NCBI GenBank assembly: GCA_036426205.1
Contig: CM071571.1
Coordinates: forward strand, 108,101,257-108,165,256
DNA: 64,000 bases
Reading direction: 5' to 3'
Origin: Ascaphus truei
Lineage: Eukaryota; Chordata; Amphibia; Anura; Ascaphidae
The position numbers and the translations under genes were made by a program. This document shows positions 51,541-62,160 of the stretch, piece after piece. Every line of letters begins with the position of its first letter. The stretch's first letter is position 1. The notes beneath the pieces were generated by a model. That model ran no database searches and was not told the DNA's origin. It was given only the letters and a program-made list of their open reading frames with translations.

Positions 51541-53360
51541 GAGATGATAAAGTTGTATCCCCACAATGAACTGTGGTGTACTGTATATTTACACCATGCC
51601 ACCCTCCTTCCCTCCCTCCAGAAGTTAATCAATAATCTAATATCTTCAGCATATAGACCATATAGAGATAAGTACTGGAAAGTGGAGAATTTAGATATTT
51701 TGGGAACATGAAAACAAGAGAGGAAATTATAAGAGCTACAGTACACTTAAAGCTACGTTAGTCTTGAAAGATGAGGATAGATGCTCCCATGATAATAGGA
51801 ATAACACTGAATGACTAGAGGAGGACAGAGGTACTGGAGTCACCACACTTCGACATCCTGCAGTTTCACCTAGTGGCGCACGTACCATGGGACGTCACTC
51901 CTACAGTGCGGCCCCATAAGACCTATGTGTGTTTCAGTCAACAGTTTTTTTTTGCTTCTTGCCCAATAATTGAATGTACTCACTTCAGGGCATTCCTGTA
52001 CTGTATTTTGCTACAAGGAACTGAACTTAAACTGACAACAATTGTGTGTGGTCCACTGCATCATTCTGAAAGATTTTGTTTTTTTTGACATAACCTCAAA
52101 TTTTTAAGCTGCTGCTTGAAATATTAACATACTACATTTAATATTTTCATTGTCATTTTCTGTTGCTCTTGGCGCCCTTAATTAAACATGTTTCCTCGCC
52201 TCTGATTCCCTAATGGATTAAGGTGAAAGTACTGTATTTACTTTAGTGCACTCAGATCTTACAGTGCCTAGCCTACATTTAAAGTGGCAATCCTGGCTGC
52301 TTTTTAAAAAATATAGTATTTATTTTTACATTATTTGAACCGAGGTGCGTGTGGAGCTGAACCTAACTATTTTCAGCTCAGGAGATCCACGGTTCTCAAG
52401 ATGCTTAAATTTTTAGGTTCCAGTGTTCTCCTCTGCCACGCATGAAATAAAAATGGCATCATGGTGCAGGCTAATTGAAATCCCCAAAAGATTACTTTGT
52501 GGCTTCCTATTAGATGACCGCCGATGCCATGTTTAAATAGCCATGAAGTGTATCAGCATCTAAAACTATAAGCACCCCATTAACCACTGAGTTTCTAGTT
52601 TTTGGGAGGCATTGTTCCTATAAGTACAGATTTAGCAGGTGTTATTGCACCTTCTACTCACATTGGGACATAACCTTTTACAGTATCAGGAGTATGTTCA
52701 GCCTTTAGAGATTCTCCAAATTTCAGCCAGCGGGTGAAATAGGGTGTAAGCTTCACCCCCTTTTCACACACAGCTAATGAATACACCAAGGAAAGGTTTC
52801 TGCTCCCACTGGCATGTCGTGTAAGTCTGGCTGCAACATGCCTGTGGGAGCATTAATAGCTGCTACATCTGTAGTTAGTAACTTAATACTGGGGCGGGCA
52901 AGGTATGAATAAAAATGTGACATTTTGGAACTTTCATCATTCGGTCTACAATTTTTGTGTATATTTCCCTCTATAATGAGGTAACTTGTTCCCTAGAGAT
53001 ACTGACATTGTTGGTAAAGAAGGAGGGATTGACAGTCTAAAACCTCAGGAGGACAGAGTCGTTCCAGTCATTGAGTACCAGCATAAGTCAATATTACGAC
53101 ATCAACTGAATTGTAGAGATAGTGCTTGAGATAAGAAAATAAAGTTTAAGAAACATTAAATAAATGTTCTTTTGGCTTTATAATTTGTGTGTATTTTATA
53201 TTGATAATGTAAAAATGAATATGTTTGCATAGTATAATATTTAGCTTTGGACAAAAGTTTAAAAAAAAACTGTTTAACGACACTTACTCTATTTACTATT
53301 TTTATATAGTTGTGATGTACAGAGTAAATTTGTATTAAAGAAGTAAACATGTAAATAACA
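51541..53360. other. AT-rich, no gene recognised
   Basis: No frame with a recognisable domain. 51873-52088 is an open plus-strand frame of 71 codons without motif. Confidence 0.5.
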
Positions 53361-53367
53361 TTTTATA

Positions 53368-53670
53368 ATATGGAAATGTGATAGAGAAAAAGGGCTGAGC
53401 ATAGCAAAAGGATGCAGGGCTGGAGGCAGGTAGCATTGATTATTTATTGGGAATAATAGCCAAAAGATGAACAAACAGGTAAAAAGGTCCTCTTACACAT
53501 TTCTCGCCACTTTGATAAAGTGCCTCCATGGTGAGAAATGCATCAGAGGACCTTTTTTCCTTTTTGTTCGTCTTTTGGCTATTATGCCCAATAAATAATT
53601 CACTTTACCTGTCTCCAGCCATGCATTGTTTTGCTGTGCTCAGCCCTTTTTCACTATCACCTTTCCATAT
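53368..53670. mobile_element. Foldback element with hairpin module (e) at its apex
   Basis: Ends ATATGGAAATGTGATAG and CTATCACCTTTCCATAT start arms of about 125 bases (AGGGCTGAGCA..AATAATAGCCAAAAGATGAA on the left, answered on the right). The apex holds TTTGATAAAG, a weak GCC/GGT hairpin and GAGAAATGC, a degenerate copy of the module. Confidence 0.75.
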
Positions 53671-53693
53671 ATTCAATTCAGATTGAAGCACGC

Positions 53694-55287
53694 TGTGACA
53701 GTGAAGGGATTAACCAGGCTTTATAATAAAGGTCAAGCCCACTTGGTTAACCCTGTGTTAGAGTCTTAGAGTGTCAGCTCTGGGACCCAGATGTCGAAAA
53801 TGTATTACTGCAACTGTATACTGATTTTACGACATTAAAGAATTATGTGGGTTTTGCCTTTACTGATGTCTTGGAATCGGGAGATTTCTAGGGTGTAAGA
53901 TTCCGGGTGGGTTTATCGGAGAAAGTCTTTGCAGAATTTGTCTATGTAGCGGGGTTCCGGGGGTTATGGGATACCACAAAAGTTGTATCTGGCGATTGAG
54001 TGATATCTTTGGATACAGCTAAGCACATTACTCCGCCAAACTCGGTCTCTGAAAATGTTCTTATGACTCACCAACAGGATTCCTGCTGCAGCATCATCCA
54101 GACAAGGTAAATGAGTATGAAGTGGTTAAACTATATCTGTGGCCATACGGTGTCTCTAGTATAGCAGGGGTTCCACAGTATTGCAGAGAAACACACATAC
54201 ATACCCAGGTACACTGAACCTAGTTTAGGGGTTCGGGGGCTGCTCCAGCTAGGTTATAAAGCTGATCAGGTTTTTAAAGTGTCTAAAAGTTTTACAGTAA
54301 AAGTTTTTTTCTCATGTGTGCCAAAAATGAGGTTCATGATTGTAGGGAATATATACACGCACTCAATTCCTGACACCAGAATAGGAACCCATAACTTTCA
54401 GCACACAGAAAACAGGACACAATATATTTTATTAAATGGTTATTGTTTAATGTGTATATATATTGATAACCTGTATAGGAACTGAGTGCTTTCTAAGTCA
54501 TGGATTCCAGAAAACCCAGATGGCTACCAGGTGGTGCCTCTGTGTCTGTGCGGAGTTCGTACTTAAAGACTCAGGGATACCAAGGTGTTAGAACAGGAGG
54601 GGCACTGCAGTTATACTGTACTTGAGTACCCACGACCTGGATTAATACAAGGCTCCCGATGACCATTTGCCAAAATCCAAACTCTGTGGAGCATGAGAAG
54701 CAGGGGGGGGCCTCAGTATGCAAAGAGGCAGAGGGGCCAGGTTAGCCCATGCTACCTGAGAAAAGGTGCCCTCCCGGTTTTACAATACCAGCAAATCGTG
54801 GATTGGCTGGCAGGAGAATTCCCACGCTCTGATAGGCTGTTCAGGTTAGTGAATGAAAGTCTGAAAGCTTAAGAGCCTGCAGCCAATGGGGAGAGCAGAT
54901 TCCAAGCGCCAAACCAACAGCGGCGAATTCAAAGATGCTCAGAACTGAATAGACGCGAGCCGGCTTCAAAGATTTTTAAGGCAGAAAGTTTTCTAAGTCC
55001 AGCTTTTTAGAACGTAGCAGTCGCAGCAGGTGTTGCATGCCCAAAACAGTTCCAGGACTTTTGGGAGTAACTACCGGTCATTGGAAAGTGCTCTAAAAAG
55101 GTGATCTTAAAGAATTTGTTCCGTATTTATTTGTTAGCCCCATTCCCAGTAAGTGTGTTAATTTTGAATTGTGTAACTTTGTGTGTCTGTCTTTTACGAG
55201 AAATAAATTACCATTTATTTTACCATCTTGTTTTGCTCAATGATCCCAATAATAAAAAGGTCTTAAGAAACCTGGTCACCCGTGACA
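53694..55287 (+). mobile_element. Long LTR (1.59 kb), copy C, solo, with 5-bp target duplication
   Basis: Starts TGTGACAGTGAAGGG and ends CACCCGTGACA. CACGC stands directly on both sides (53689-53693, 55288-55292). It is related to copy B (20313-22197, reversed) at both ends and to copy A (5801). AATAAATTACC near 55201 and ATAATAAAAAGG near 55250 may be polyadenylation signals. No gag or pol is inside; the short frames have no motif. An LTR of this length is unusual for gypsy and more often seen in some ERV or other LTR groups, so the class is open. Confidence 0.75.
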
Positions 55288-55292
55288 CACGC

Positions 55293-55767
55293 TTCTCGGA
55301 ACCAGGACGTATTTTCCACATCGTGAGTATAGTTATTTACTCCGACTTTCAGCAGTATCACTTTTAACATTAACAATTTAACAATATATAAACATAAATA
55401 AAAAAACATTGTGAACATTAAGGCACATAGGCACTCTCGATGGGAGCCTAAATATCCACATTGGCACTCAATGGCAAGCTTTAATACAAATGTCACACTG
55501 ACCCCATGTCATGGGAGAGCAGGACTCGTAACACCGGGAACACATACACCAGACAGAGCAAGAGGTTAAAAATGAAACAAGTCTATTTTGACTGGAGTAT
55601 ACAGGTAAAACACAACATACTGTACAGTTTTGGCACAAACTCACCCAAACAGGGAATACATGGGAAATCCTAGCTTAACTAGAGGCCAAGCACCGCTTCA
55701 ATGGCTTCCACTCTCCGTCCATCTTGGGTACCTTAGTAGTCCAGGGATGCTATTTGGGTTATAGAAT
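55293..55767. other. No gene recognised
   Basis: AT-rich, with a possible reversed LTR start TGTCATGGGAGAGCAGG at 55508, resembling the TGTCAC..GGAGAC start of copies A and B. Confidence 0.35.
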
Positions 55768-56190
55768 TGTGACAGGGTGAATAAACATCATCAGCCCTAT
55801 GCCTGGCAGACCTATGTTTAGGTCTGCAGTGCAGCAGTGACCGGGTTAACGTTCAGCTGGGAAGGTCTGGTCAATTAGTCTGGTCCTCATTATGGAGCTT
55901 TAAAAACCCCAGGCTGCACACACATGCAGCCTGTCTGAACCAGTGAGATACTGAATCGTTTAGGGAGAACTACTGCTATAAGGTCTGTTTTCACTATACT
56001 GTTTGCTAGACTGTTACGCTGGACTCTGAACAGCCCTTGTTGGGAAAGGGCGAAGCCCTGGTCAGGACTTATTTTCTGTTTGTTCTATATGCTGAAAAGA
56101 AGCTGTTTAATTTTTGTGTGCCATAGTTTTAAGGCTCAATAAATACGCCTTTTCAAGAAACCCACGTGTGGTTGCATGTACCCTGGAACA
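55768..56190 (+). repeat. Gmr1-like element 5' LTR
   Basis: 423 bases, TGTGACAGGGTGAATAAA...CCCTGGAACA. It has a CTTTAAAAACC box near 55900 in the promoter position and CTCAATAAATACGCC near 56137 as polyadenylation signal. The five bases before it are AGAAT; the partner cannot be tested because the 3' end is lost. Confidence 0.8.
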
Positions 56191-56192
56191 TA

Positions 56193-56206
56193 TGGTGTCA
56201 GAAGTG
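56193..56206 (+). other. tRNA primer-binding site
   Basis: TGGTGTCAGAAGTG two bases after the LTR, with the TGG that pairs to a tRNA CCA end. It contrasts with elements C and E, which lack such a site at the border. Confidence 0.7.
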
Positions 56207-57200
56207 CGATGCTGGGAGGCGCCTGCATTTGAAGGGCCACACATACAAAAAAAAATGGAAGAGTTTTTAAAAGAGTTTCTGTGCGAGCAGACCAAACAGC
56301 AGAAACTACTATTGCAGCAGCAAACCCAGCTCCTGATCCAGCAGCAGGCAGCACAGGATGAGTGAATGGCCAGGCTGCTGGTCCAATCTCATGGGTCTGC
56401 CAGTCCAGAACTTTCTAACTAACCCCCGGTCCTCCTGAGGAAAATGACTCCAAACGAGGATCCAGAGGCTTTTCTGCAGACGTTTGAAAGGGTTGCCGAA
56501 GCCCAAGGCTGGTCTGCAGATCGTTGGCCCACCGCTTTGGCCCCGCTGCTCATAGGAGAAGCCAGATCTCATATCAGGGCCTCCCAGCGGATCAGGCAAA
56601 GGACTACAAACAAGTAAATGTCGCCATACTGGATCGCTTATCTCTGACCCCAGAGACCTACCGGCAGCAGTTCCGGAACCTGAAGTACACATCTAAGATG
56701 AGACCCCAGATCCTAGCTCAGCAGTTATTGGACTTGTGTACTCGCTGGATACAACTGGAGCAGCGCACTAAGGAGGCAATTCTTGAACAAGTTGTTTTGG
56801 AACAATTCCTACAAGTGATAACCCCTCCCGCATGCTCTTGGGTAAAATGCCATGCTGCTGATACCCTAGCTTTGGGGCCGAGGATTAGGCGAGTGTCCTG
56901 GACACGACGGATCCGACTTCTCCGGTACGTGCGGAAGCCCAAAGAGGGAGACCGGACCAACGGGAAAACTACTTCCCCTCCATACGCAATCACCAAGTGA
57001 CACGAAAGGAGCAGTCCTTCCAGCAAGGGAGAAGTCAAAACGCCAGTCACCAGATGACGTCGCACACAGGACCCATTGGATGCCTTGTCTCCAGGATCTG
57101 GTCCAGCTGAGTGGTATCTGCGGCACCTCCTGCGAGGGAACCCTCTCCATGTTCTGCCTGCGGAGAACAAGGCCACCGTCATGTGGACTGTCCACAGATG
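56195..57200 (+). pseudogene. Gmr1-like gag: coiled start, SCAN-like capsid, zinc knuckle
   Basis: First frame: KKMEEFLKEFLCEQTKQQ followed by a glutamine-rich LLLQQQTQLLIQQQAAQ coil, ending in TGA at 56364. Next, DPEAFLQTFERVAEAQGW (capsid N-terminal half). Frame 56524-57000: ILDRLSLTPETYRQQFRNLK, MRPQILAQQLLDLCTRWIQL and KEAILEQVVLEQFLQVITP, matching the five-helix SCAN fold (cf. ETFRQRFR...CRxWLxPExxTKEQILELLVLEQFL). About 57149-57192: CSACGEQGHRHVDC, an intact CCHC knuckle. Gag assembles the particle and binds RNA; it is split by at least two frame changes. Confidence 0.8.
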
Positions 57201-57840
57201 GATTGTTCCTTCAGCAGGACAGTCGCCTTGGTCTTCAACATAGAAAGTTACAAGCCCTGGCTACTTCCAGCCCAGTTTGGGAGTAAAACAGTCCAGGCCC
57301 TTGTAGATTTAGGCTCTGGGAAAACTCTGGCCTTCCAGGAACTGTTACTGCCTGACGTGTGTTCCTTTGACTCCCATGGAGTAGAGAATGTATACACGGC
57401 GATGTTAAACGGAATCCGACGGCCAAAATCCGACTACAGGTAAAAGGTCAGGAGGCCTGGCTCAAAGTAGTAGTCGCTCCTTGGCTCCCTGACATCATTC
57501 AGCTCGGCTGTTACTGGCCTTTCTTTTCAAGCCTAATGGCTCCAGTCTCTCCGGAGCAGCCTTATTCTCTGGCTCAGGAGAACCCCGGTAAACTGTTCCC
57601 GTTCTCAGCAGACCTATTCCCCAGTAGACACCGGGTTCCAAAGACTCGGTTGCAAAGATGTTGTGACAAACAGCACTGGTTGCAGAAATCTGGGACTAAA
57701 GGTGGCCATACTAATAGGCATAAGTCACAAGTAATGACTGGGGATGGCCAGAAGGAGGGAGAGATAGGCCCTGGGGATTTACCAAAGCTGTCTCCCTGAT
57801 TTTCACCAGAGGCAGAGGGAAGACCCAGTCCTGGCTAGAC
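57201..57840 (+). pseudogene. Gmr1-like protease remnant and spacer
   Basis: VQALVDLGSGKTLAFQELLL near 57296 aligns with the aspartic-protease start (A-L-V-D-S-G) but has DLG for DSG. The following 400 bases to integrase are broken coding with no RT motif. Confidence 0.6.
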
Positions 57841-58875
57841 AATACTGTATGATAAAGTGGTAAAAATTGATGACCAGATATTGAAAGCACAAGGGGTAAT
57901 GATGTTCCCTCATTTTGAATTGTCAAATGATATCCTGTATAGGGTGAACAAGCAGACACAAACAGGGACGTCACCAGACAAATATTGGTACCCAAGGCAT
58001 TTGTTAAAACTGTCTTCACCCTAGCCCATACTGTCCCTTGAGGTGGTCACCTTGGTAGAGATAAAACCTTGGACCGTATTTCGTTCCGCTTCTATTGGCC
58101 AGGGATGCATAGTGATTTTGCTAAGTTATGTGCGGCATCTCCTGAATGCCAGCTAACTAGTCCGAAGGGACACAAACCAGCCCCCTTGGTTCCTCTACTC
58201 TTGGTATCAGTTCCCTTTGAGAGGATTGGCGCAGACTTGGTGGGGCCACTAGAGCCTTCTGCGAAAGGACACAGGTTTATTCTCGTAATAGTCGACTATG
58301 CAACAAGATATCCTGAGGCGTTCCCCCTGAGGACAGCAACGGCGAAGCAAGTAGCCAACAAATTGTTGGAGCTGTTCTCGCGGGTTGGAGTTCCCCAGGT
58401 TATGTTGACAGACCAAGGTAAAAATGTTATGGCTAAACTGATGCAGGATGTCTTAAAATTACAAGAGGTCAAGTCTGTTCGGACATCGGCCTACCATCCA
58501 CAGACTGATGGATTGGTGGAAAGATTTAATCAAACTCTAAAAGGTATGCTGAGAAAATGTGTAGATTCAGAGAAGAGAGCCTGGGATGAACTTCTCCCTT
58601 TTCTGCTGTTTGCAGTGCGGGAAGTTCCCTAGGCCTCCACGGGATTCTCTCCATTTGAATTACTGTATGGCCGCCAACCCCGGAGTATCCTAGACCTCCT
58701 AAAGGAGTCCTGGGCGGAATAGCGCTCCCCCTCTAAGAATACCCTGCAATATGTATTGGACCTCAGGAAGCGCTTAGATGTGGTCGGCCATTTTGCTAGG
58801 GAGAATCTTAGATCAGCCCAGGACAGTCAGGAGAGACATTACAATCAAAATGCTCGCATGATTAACCGCGGCCAT
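57841..58875 (+). pseudogene. Gmr1-like integrase
   Basis: DDQILKAQGVMMFPHFEL and NDILYRVN lead into the zinc domain (AHTVP.GGHLGRDKTLDR, then CAASPEC). The main frame 58069-58632 has FERIGADLVGPLEPSAKGHR (first Asp), GVPQVMLTDQGKNVM (second Asp) and TSAYHPQTDGLVERFNQTLK (Glu): the full catalytic triad is present. A stop follows at 58630, then FSPFELLYGRQPRSILDLLK and ERHYNQNARMINRG in frame. It is cut at about 58875 by L1-type DNA. Integrase joins cDNA to the host genome. Confidence 0.85.
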
Positions 58876-58876
58876 A

Positions 58877-59190
58877 ATGGCACTTCATGCAGGCCCCACA
58901 GCTAGAGTTATCAATCAAGGTTTCCCCTCAGACCCTTTCAAGATCAGAAGTGGTACAAGACAGGGTTGTCCCCTATCTCCCCTGCTATTCGCCATGTGTA
59001 TGGAGCCACTAGCGGCTCAAGTCAGGGAAAACCCAGATATCTCAGGGATTGAAATTGAGTCCCAAGTTCACAAAATTGCTCTCTATGCGGACGATGTCCT
59101 TCTGGTTTTGTCCAAGCCCCTCACCTCTCTCCCCAATCTCTTCAGCTTGTTGGATAATTTTAACAAAATATCAGGGTTCAAGATCAGAAA
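58877..59190 (+). mobile_element. L1-type LINE RT fragment
   Basis: Reads FKIRSGTRQGCPLSPLLFAM, CMEPLAAQVRENPDISGIEI and HKIALYADDVLLVLSKPLTS, LPNLFSLLDNFNKISGFKI: reverse transcriptase motifs B to D of the L1/Tx1 group with intact YADD. Both ends are truncated, the left against integrase and the right against a retroposon-like unit. Confidence 0.85.
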
Positions 59191-60010
59191 AAAGAGATAC
59201 GTATTTCAAAGGCGCCAGATGGTAAAGGATATATATCACACCAGTTGGAGGGCCAGTATAAGGCTCCGGACGGATGGGTTGTACTTGAAAGAAATAAAAA
59301 CAAAAACACAATAACATAGCAGTAATATGTATGATAAAGGGACAAACAACATATACTACACATCACAATACAAGACTAATAACTATCACTGAGATCGAGA
59401 GTGACATTAATTAAAAAACACTTTATAAAACATATACTAAAACAATGGACATATGAAAAATAAAAAATACATAAAATTTAATGGAAGGACTAATGATTTG
59501 GACCAGCACACTTGCAACCCAGGTGACTGCCCACTCAAACCCGGACGGGAGATAAAACAGACGGTGGATAATTCCAAGAGTATCCCCTCTCTGCTCACAC
59601 CATCTACTGCACCAACCGGATCAGAATTGTAGGTGGAGAGTTGCACACGCCAGCTGGCGTGTGTGTGTGTAACCTCTCTCATCGCTCAATGGAAGCCGTG
59701 CGATAGTATCAAGTTTGCCGCAGCAGATTCGCCTTGTAGTGATCCTATGACCGTCGGCTGGTAACAGCTGATTCGCCTCCGGATCTGCTCGGAAAGTAAA
59801 AACAACCTGGTGTCCCCAACAGTAGAGTCCTGAAATGCCACCCTACGCATTTCGAAACGTTGCTGCTTTCTTCTCCTCATGGGTGTTCACATATTGTCCA
59901 TTATTCCTTAATAGGAGTCCAATTTAGTTCAATTTCAACCTATTACTTTCCTGCACATGCGCAGTCCACTCGAGAAATCAGTTGCTCCATTTAGTGATAA
60001 AACACATGTG
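59191..60010 (-). repeat. Retroposon-like unit with hairpin module (f)
   Basis: Minus-strand reading: GC-bearing head near 60000, module (f) at 59884-59840 (outer stem ACCC/GGGT, loop strand ATGAGGAGAAG, a weak GAAA/TTTC inner stem, CGAAATGCGTA), then a body with CpG and (GT)5 and an AT-rich tail that ends against the L1 fragment. No gene. Confidence 0.45.
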
Positions 60011-60900
60011 CAGTGATACATTACATCAGAAAATAAATAAACAAATTACTATATAATACGATCTCAGCTGGAAACATAAACTAATACTTACGAGGAACTA
60101 AAAGAAGACTTAAGCAAAAGATATAAGAATGTATAATATCAATGTTTAAATATAGTATGTGTAATAAAGCACTGTTGCTAACACTAAGGAGGTTCCATGG
60201 CCATAAAGAGTGCTTAAAATGATTACAATTAGGGTCTATTAAAATATCTATCAGAGAGGTGATATTGCTAAACCGTAAACTAAACATACAGAACTAATGT
60301 GTTATATTGTCGAAGGACAAAGAAAAAACACAAAAGCGCACCAAATGGAGATAGAATTGTAATTGAGCAACAAATGATACAATTAGTAAAGCTTAATATA
60401 AAAATTTCTTTAATATCCCCGATTCTGTGTCTATCACAGGAGTAGGGCATCACATAGGAGTTGAAGGGGTAAATTCATCTAGAGTCATACCGCGCCGCTG
60501 GGCTGTCTCTTGTTCACACTCCTTCCTCACACGTGTGTAGCGTGTGGTGCCGAAGTGTAGCACACATGTGGGCAGGCACCGGGGGCCAGTATCAATAGGT
60601 TTCTTAGTGATCCTGTCCCATTTTTGATAGCATAAAACGATCGAATAACAGGAACGTAACACTTAGTGTGTACTGGGTGGTGGGTCATAAAAACCTGCCA
60701 AGCCACACGACATCCGCGACGACGTTTCGTTTACAAAGTAAATGACTTCTTGACAGCGCGATATCTGGGGACAGCCGTTGTAGGGTCCCGTTATGGTCTA
60801 ATTCTGTGCGTCATTGGTTAATACCATAATGGCTGCTGCATGGCCAATCATGCCATAATCCGTAATAGGGGCGGCCACAATAGAAGACCTCCCCTTCATG
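60011..60900 (-). repeat. Retroposon-like unit with hairpin module (g)
   Basis: Module (g) at 60760-60715 on the minus strand: outer stem CGCG/CGCG, a longer loop strand CTGTCAAGAAGTCA, inner stem TTTAC / TTT / GTAAA, loop strand CGAAACGTCGT. It is followed by a CpG-containing body and AT-rich tail toward 60300, the same layout as the unit at 59191. No gene; target duplication not found. Confidence 0.45.
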
Positions 60901-62160
60901 TATTGCATTTTAATCTCATGTAAGAATTACCCTAATTGAGTTATATATAAGTTAATAGAAAGGGAATAAACAGACCGTTAAAGGGAGGACCAAAAATCAT
61001 GTGTCCCAAATAGTCAGTGTCACAATAAAACATATCATATAGTAGCATAAAAAACAAAGTATATGTGCATACTGGATAACAACATTAATAACATTAATGA
61101 CATATCATAAGCTTCTTAAAAATATGGGGAACTAGAAACCCAAATGGACAAGTGTGGTTGGGGATGGAAGAATTGAAATCACCGAATTATCGTGTGAAGT
61201 AAAAAAAAAAACAAAACAAAAGTGCGGTAAAAAAAAACAAAAAACAAGGCTTATAACCATGAATGAAAGACCACTGTAATGTAATAAGTAGCTCAAAAAT
61301 CAACAGATAAAACGCAGATAAAAAGGGTATTAGACCAATGTTTGTATCAATTGCAGTATGCAAAGATGGGTCACCAAGAGAAGGGTTATGAAAACCTTAT
61401 CAGTCACGAAACCCACGGCGGGTTTTTTTTAGAACAACAGCAAGGCTTGGATTGGAGGGGGGTAAATCCATTGACCGAGTTTTCAGGATCTGGGGGAAGA
61501 TCTAGTGTTACAGAGAACCGTAAGGGGTAGTGCGTAGATAGGTCGATGGCAGGGTAGAGAAGTGAGCATTAGCGAAAGAGTACGTAACAGGCGTACAGGG
61601 GGTAGGGGGAAAATGTTTCCCTCAAAAAGGGTTATTCCCATAGTCGTTCAAGCCCCCGGGTACTTGGATTGGGGTAAAGAAATCAGATTGCTCCCTTTTG
61701 CAATCTGAAGATCTATTCCAAGCCGTACATTAGGTTATATGTTCTCCATAATTTCCCCTATAGTGCTACACTGATGGCATCCTTAAATATGACACAGATG
61801 GTCAATGGTTTTAGTTAGATGCCAGTAGCTTGGGATATATAGTGATATTTCTTACGGTTGCTCCATCACTCTAATTTTTGACTGACGTTTAGTACATTCA
61901 CATATCTCACATGCCATATACCGTTGCAAAACAAGTATGAGTTTTGAAGGATTCAAATGAGGGGAATAGAGAAGTGAGGATTTTTAAACAGAGTTGGAAA
62001 AAATGAAGAAATCAATATCAACTTGGGACTTCCAACCATCCGCCTCCTATATGGGAGCCCACCCAAACAAATCACAAGAAAGACAGGATTCGGAGAAGTG
62101 CATAGGGAATTAGGAGAAAGGGAGAAAAACACACTCCCCTCCTCACTTACCCAATGATGA
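60901..62160. other. Unassigned, possibly 5' part of the Penelope-like element
   Basis: AT-rich with short A runs near 61200. No motif recognised, but it directly precedes the Penelope-like coding and may include its leader. Confidence 0.4.

Larger units (their letters stand above)
55768..58875 (+). mobile_element. Gmr1-like Ty3/gypsy element with SCAN-type capsid, 3' truncated
   Basis: LTR, tRNA-type primer-binding site, gag with a SCAN-like capsid domain and zinc knuckle, protease remnant, then directly integrase, after which an L1-type fragment begins. The order protease-integrase without RT between them is what Gmr1-like elements show (their RT follows integrase). SCAN domains of vertebrate zinc-finger proteins are known to derive from such Gag proteins. 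RT, RNase H and the 3' LTR are absent here. Confidence 0.8.

Noticed and set aside
56309..57195. Minus-strand frames of 109-154 codons
   Set aside because: Antisense to the SCAN-type gag, which explains the region.
6114..60760. Calling the hairpin modules hammerhead ribozymes
   Set aside because: The loop strands resemble CUGANGA and GAAAC, but the invariant core is not kept in any copy. The arms are complementary to each other, and no cleavage-site strand is visible.
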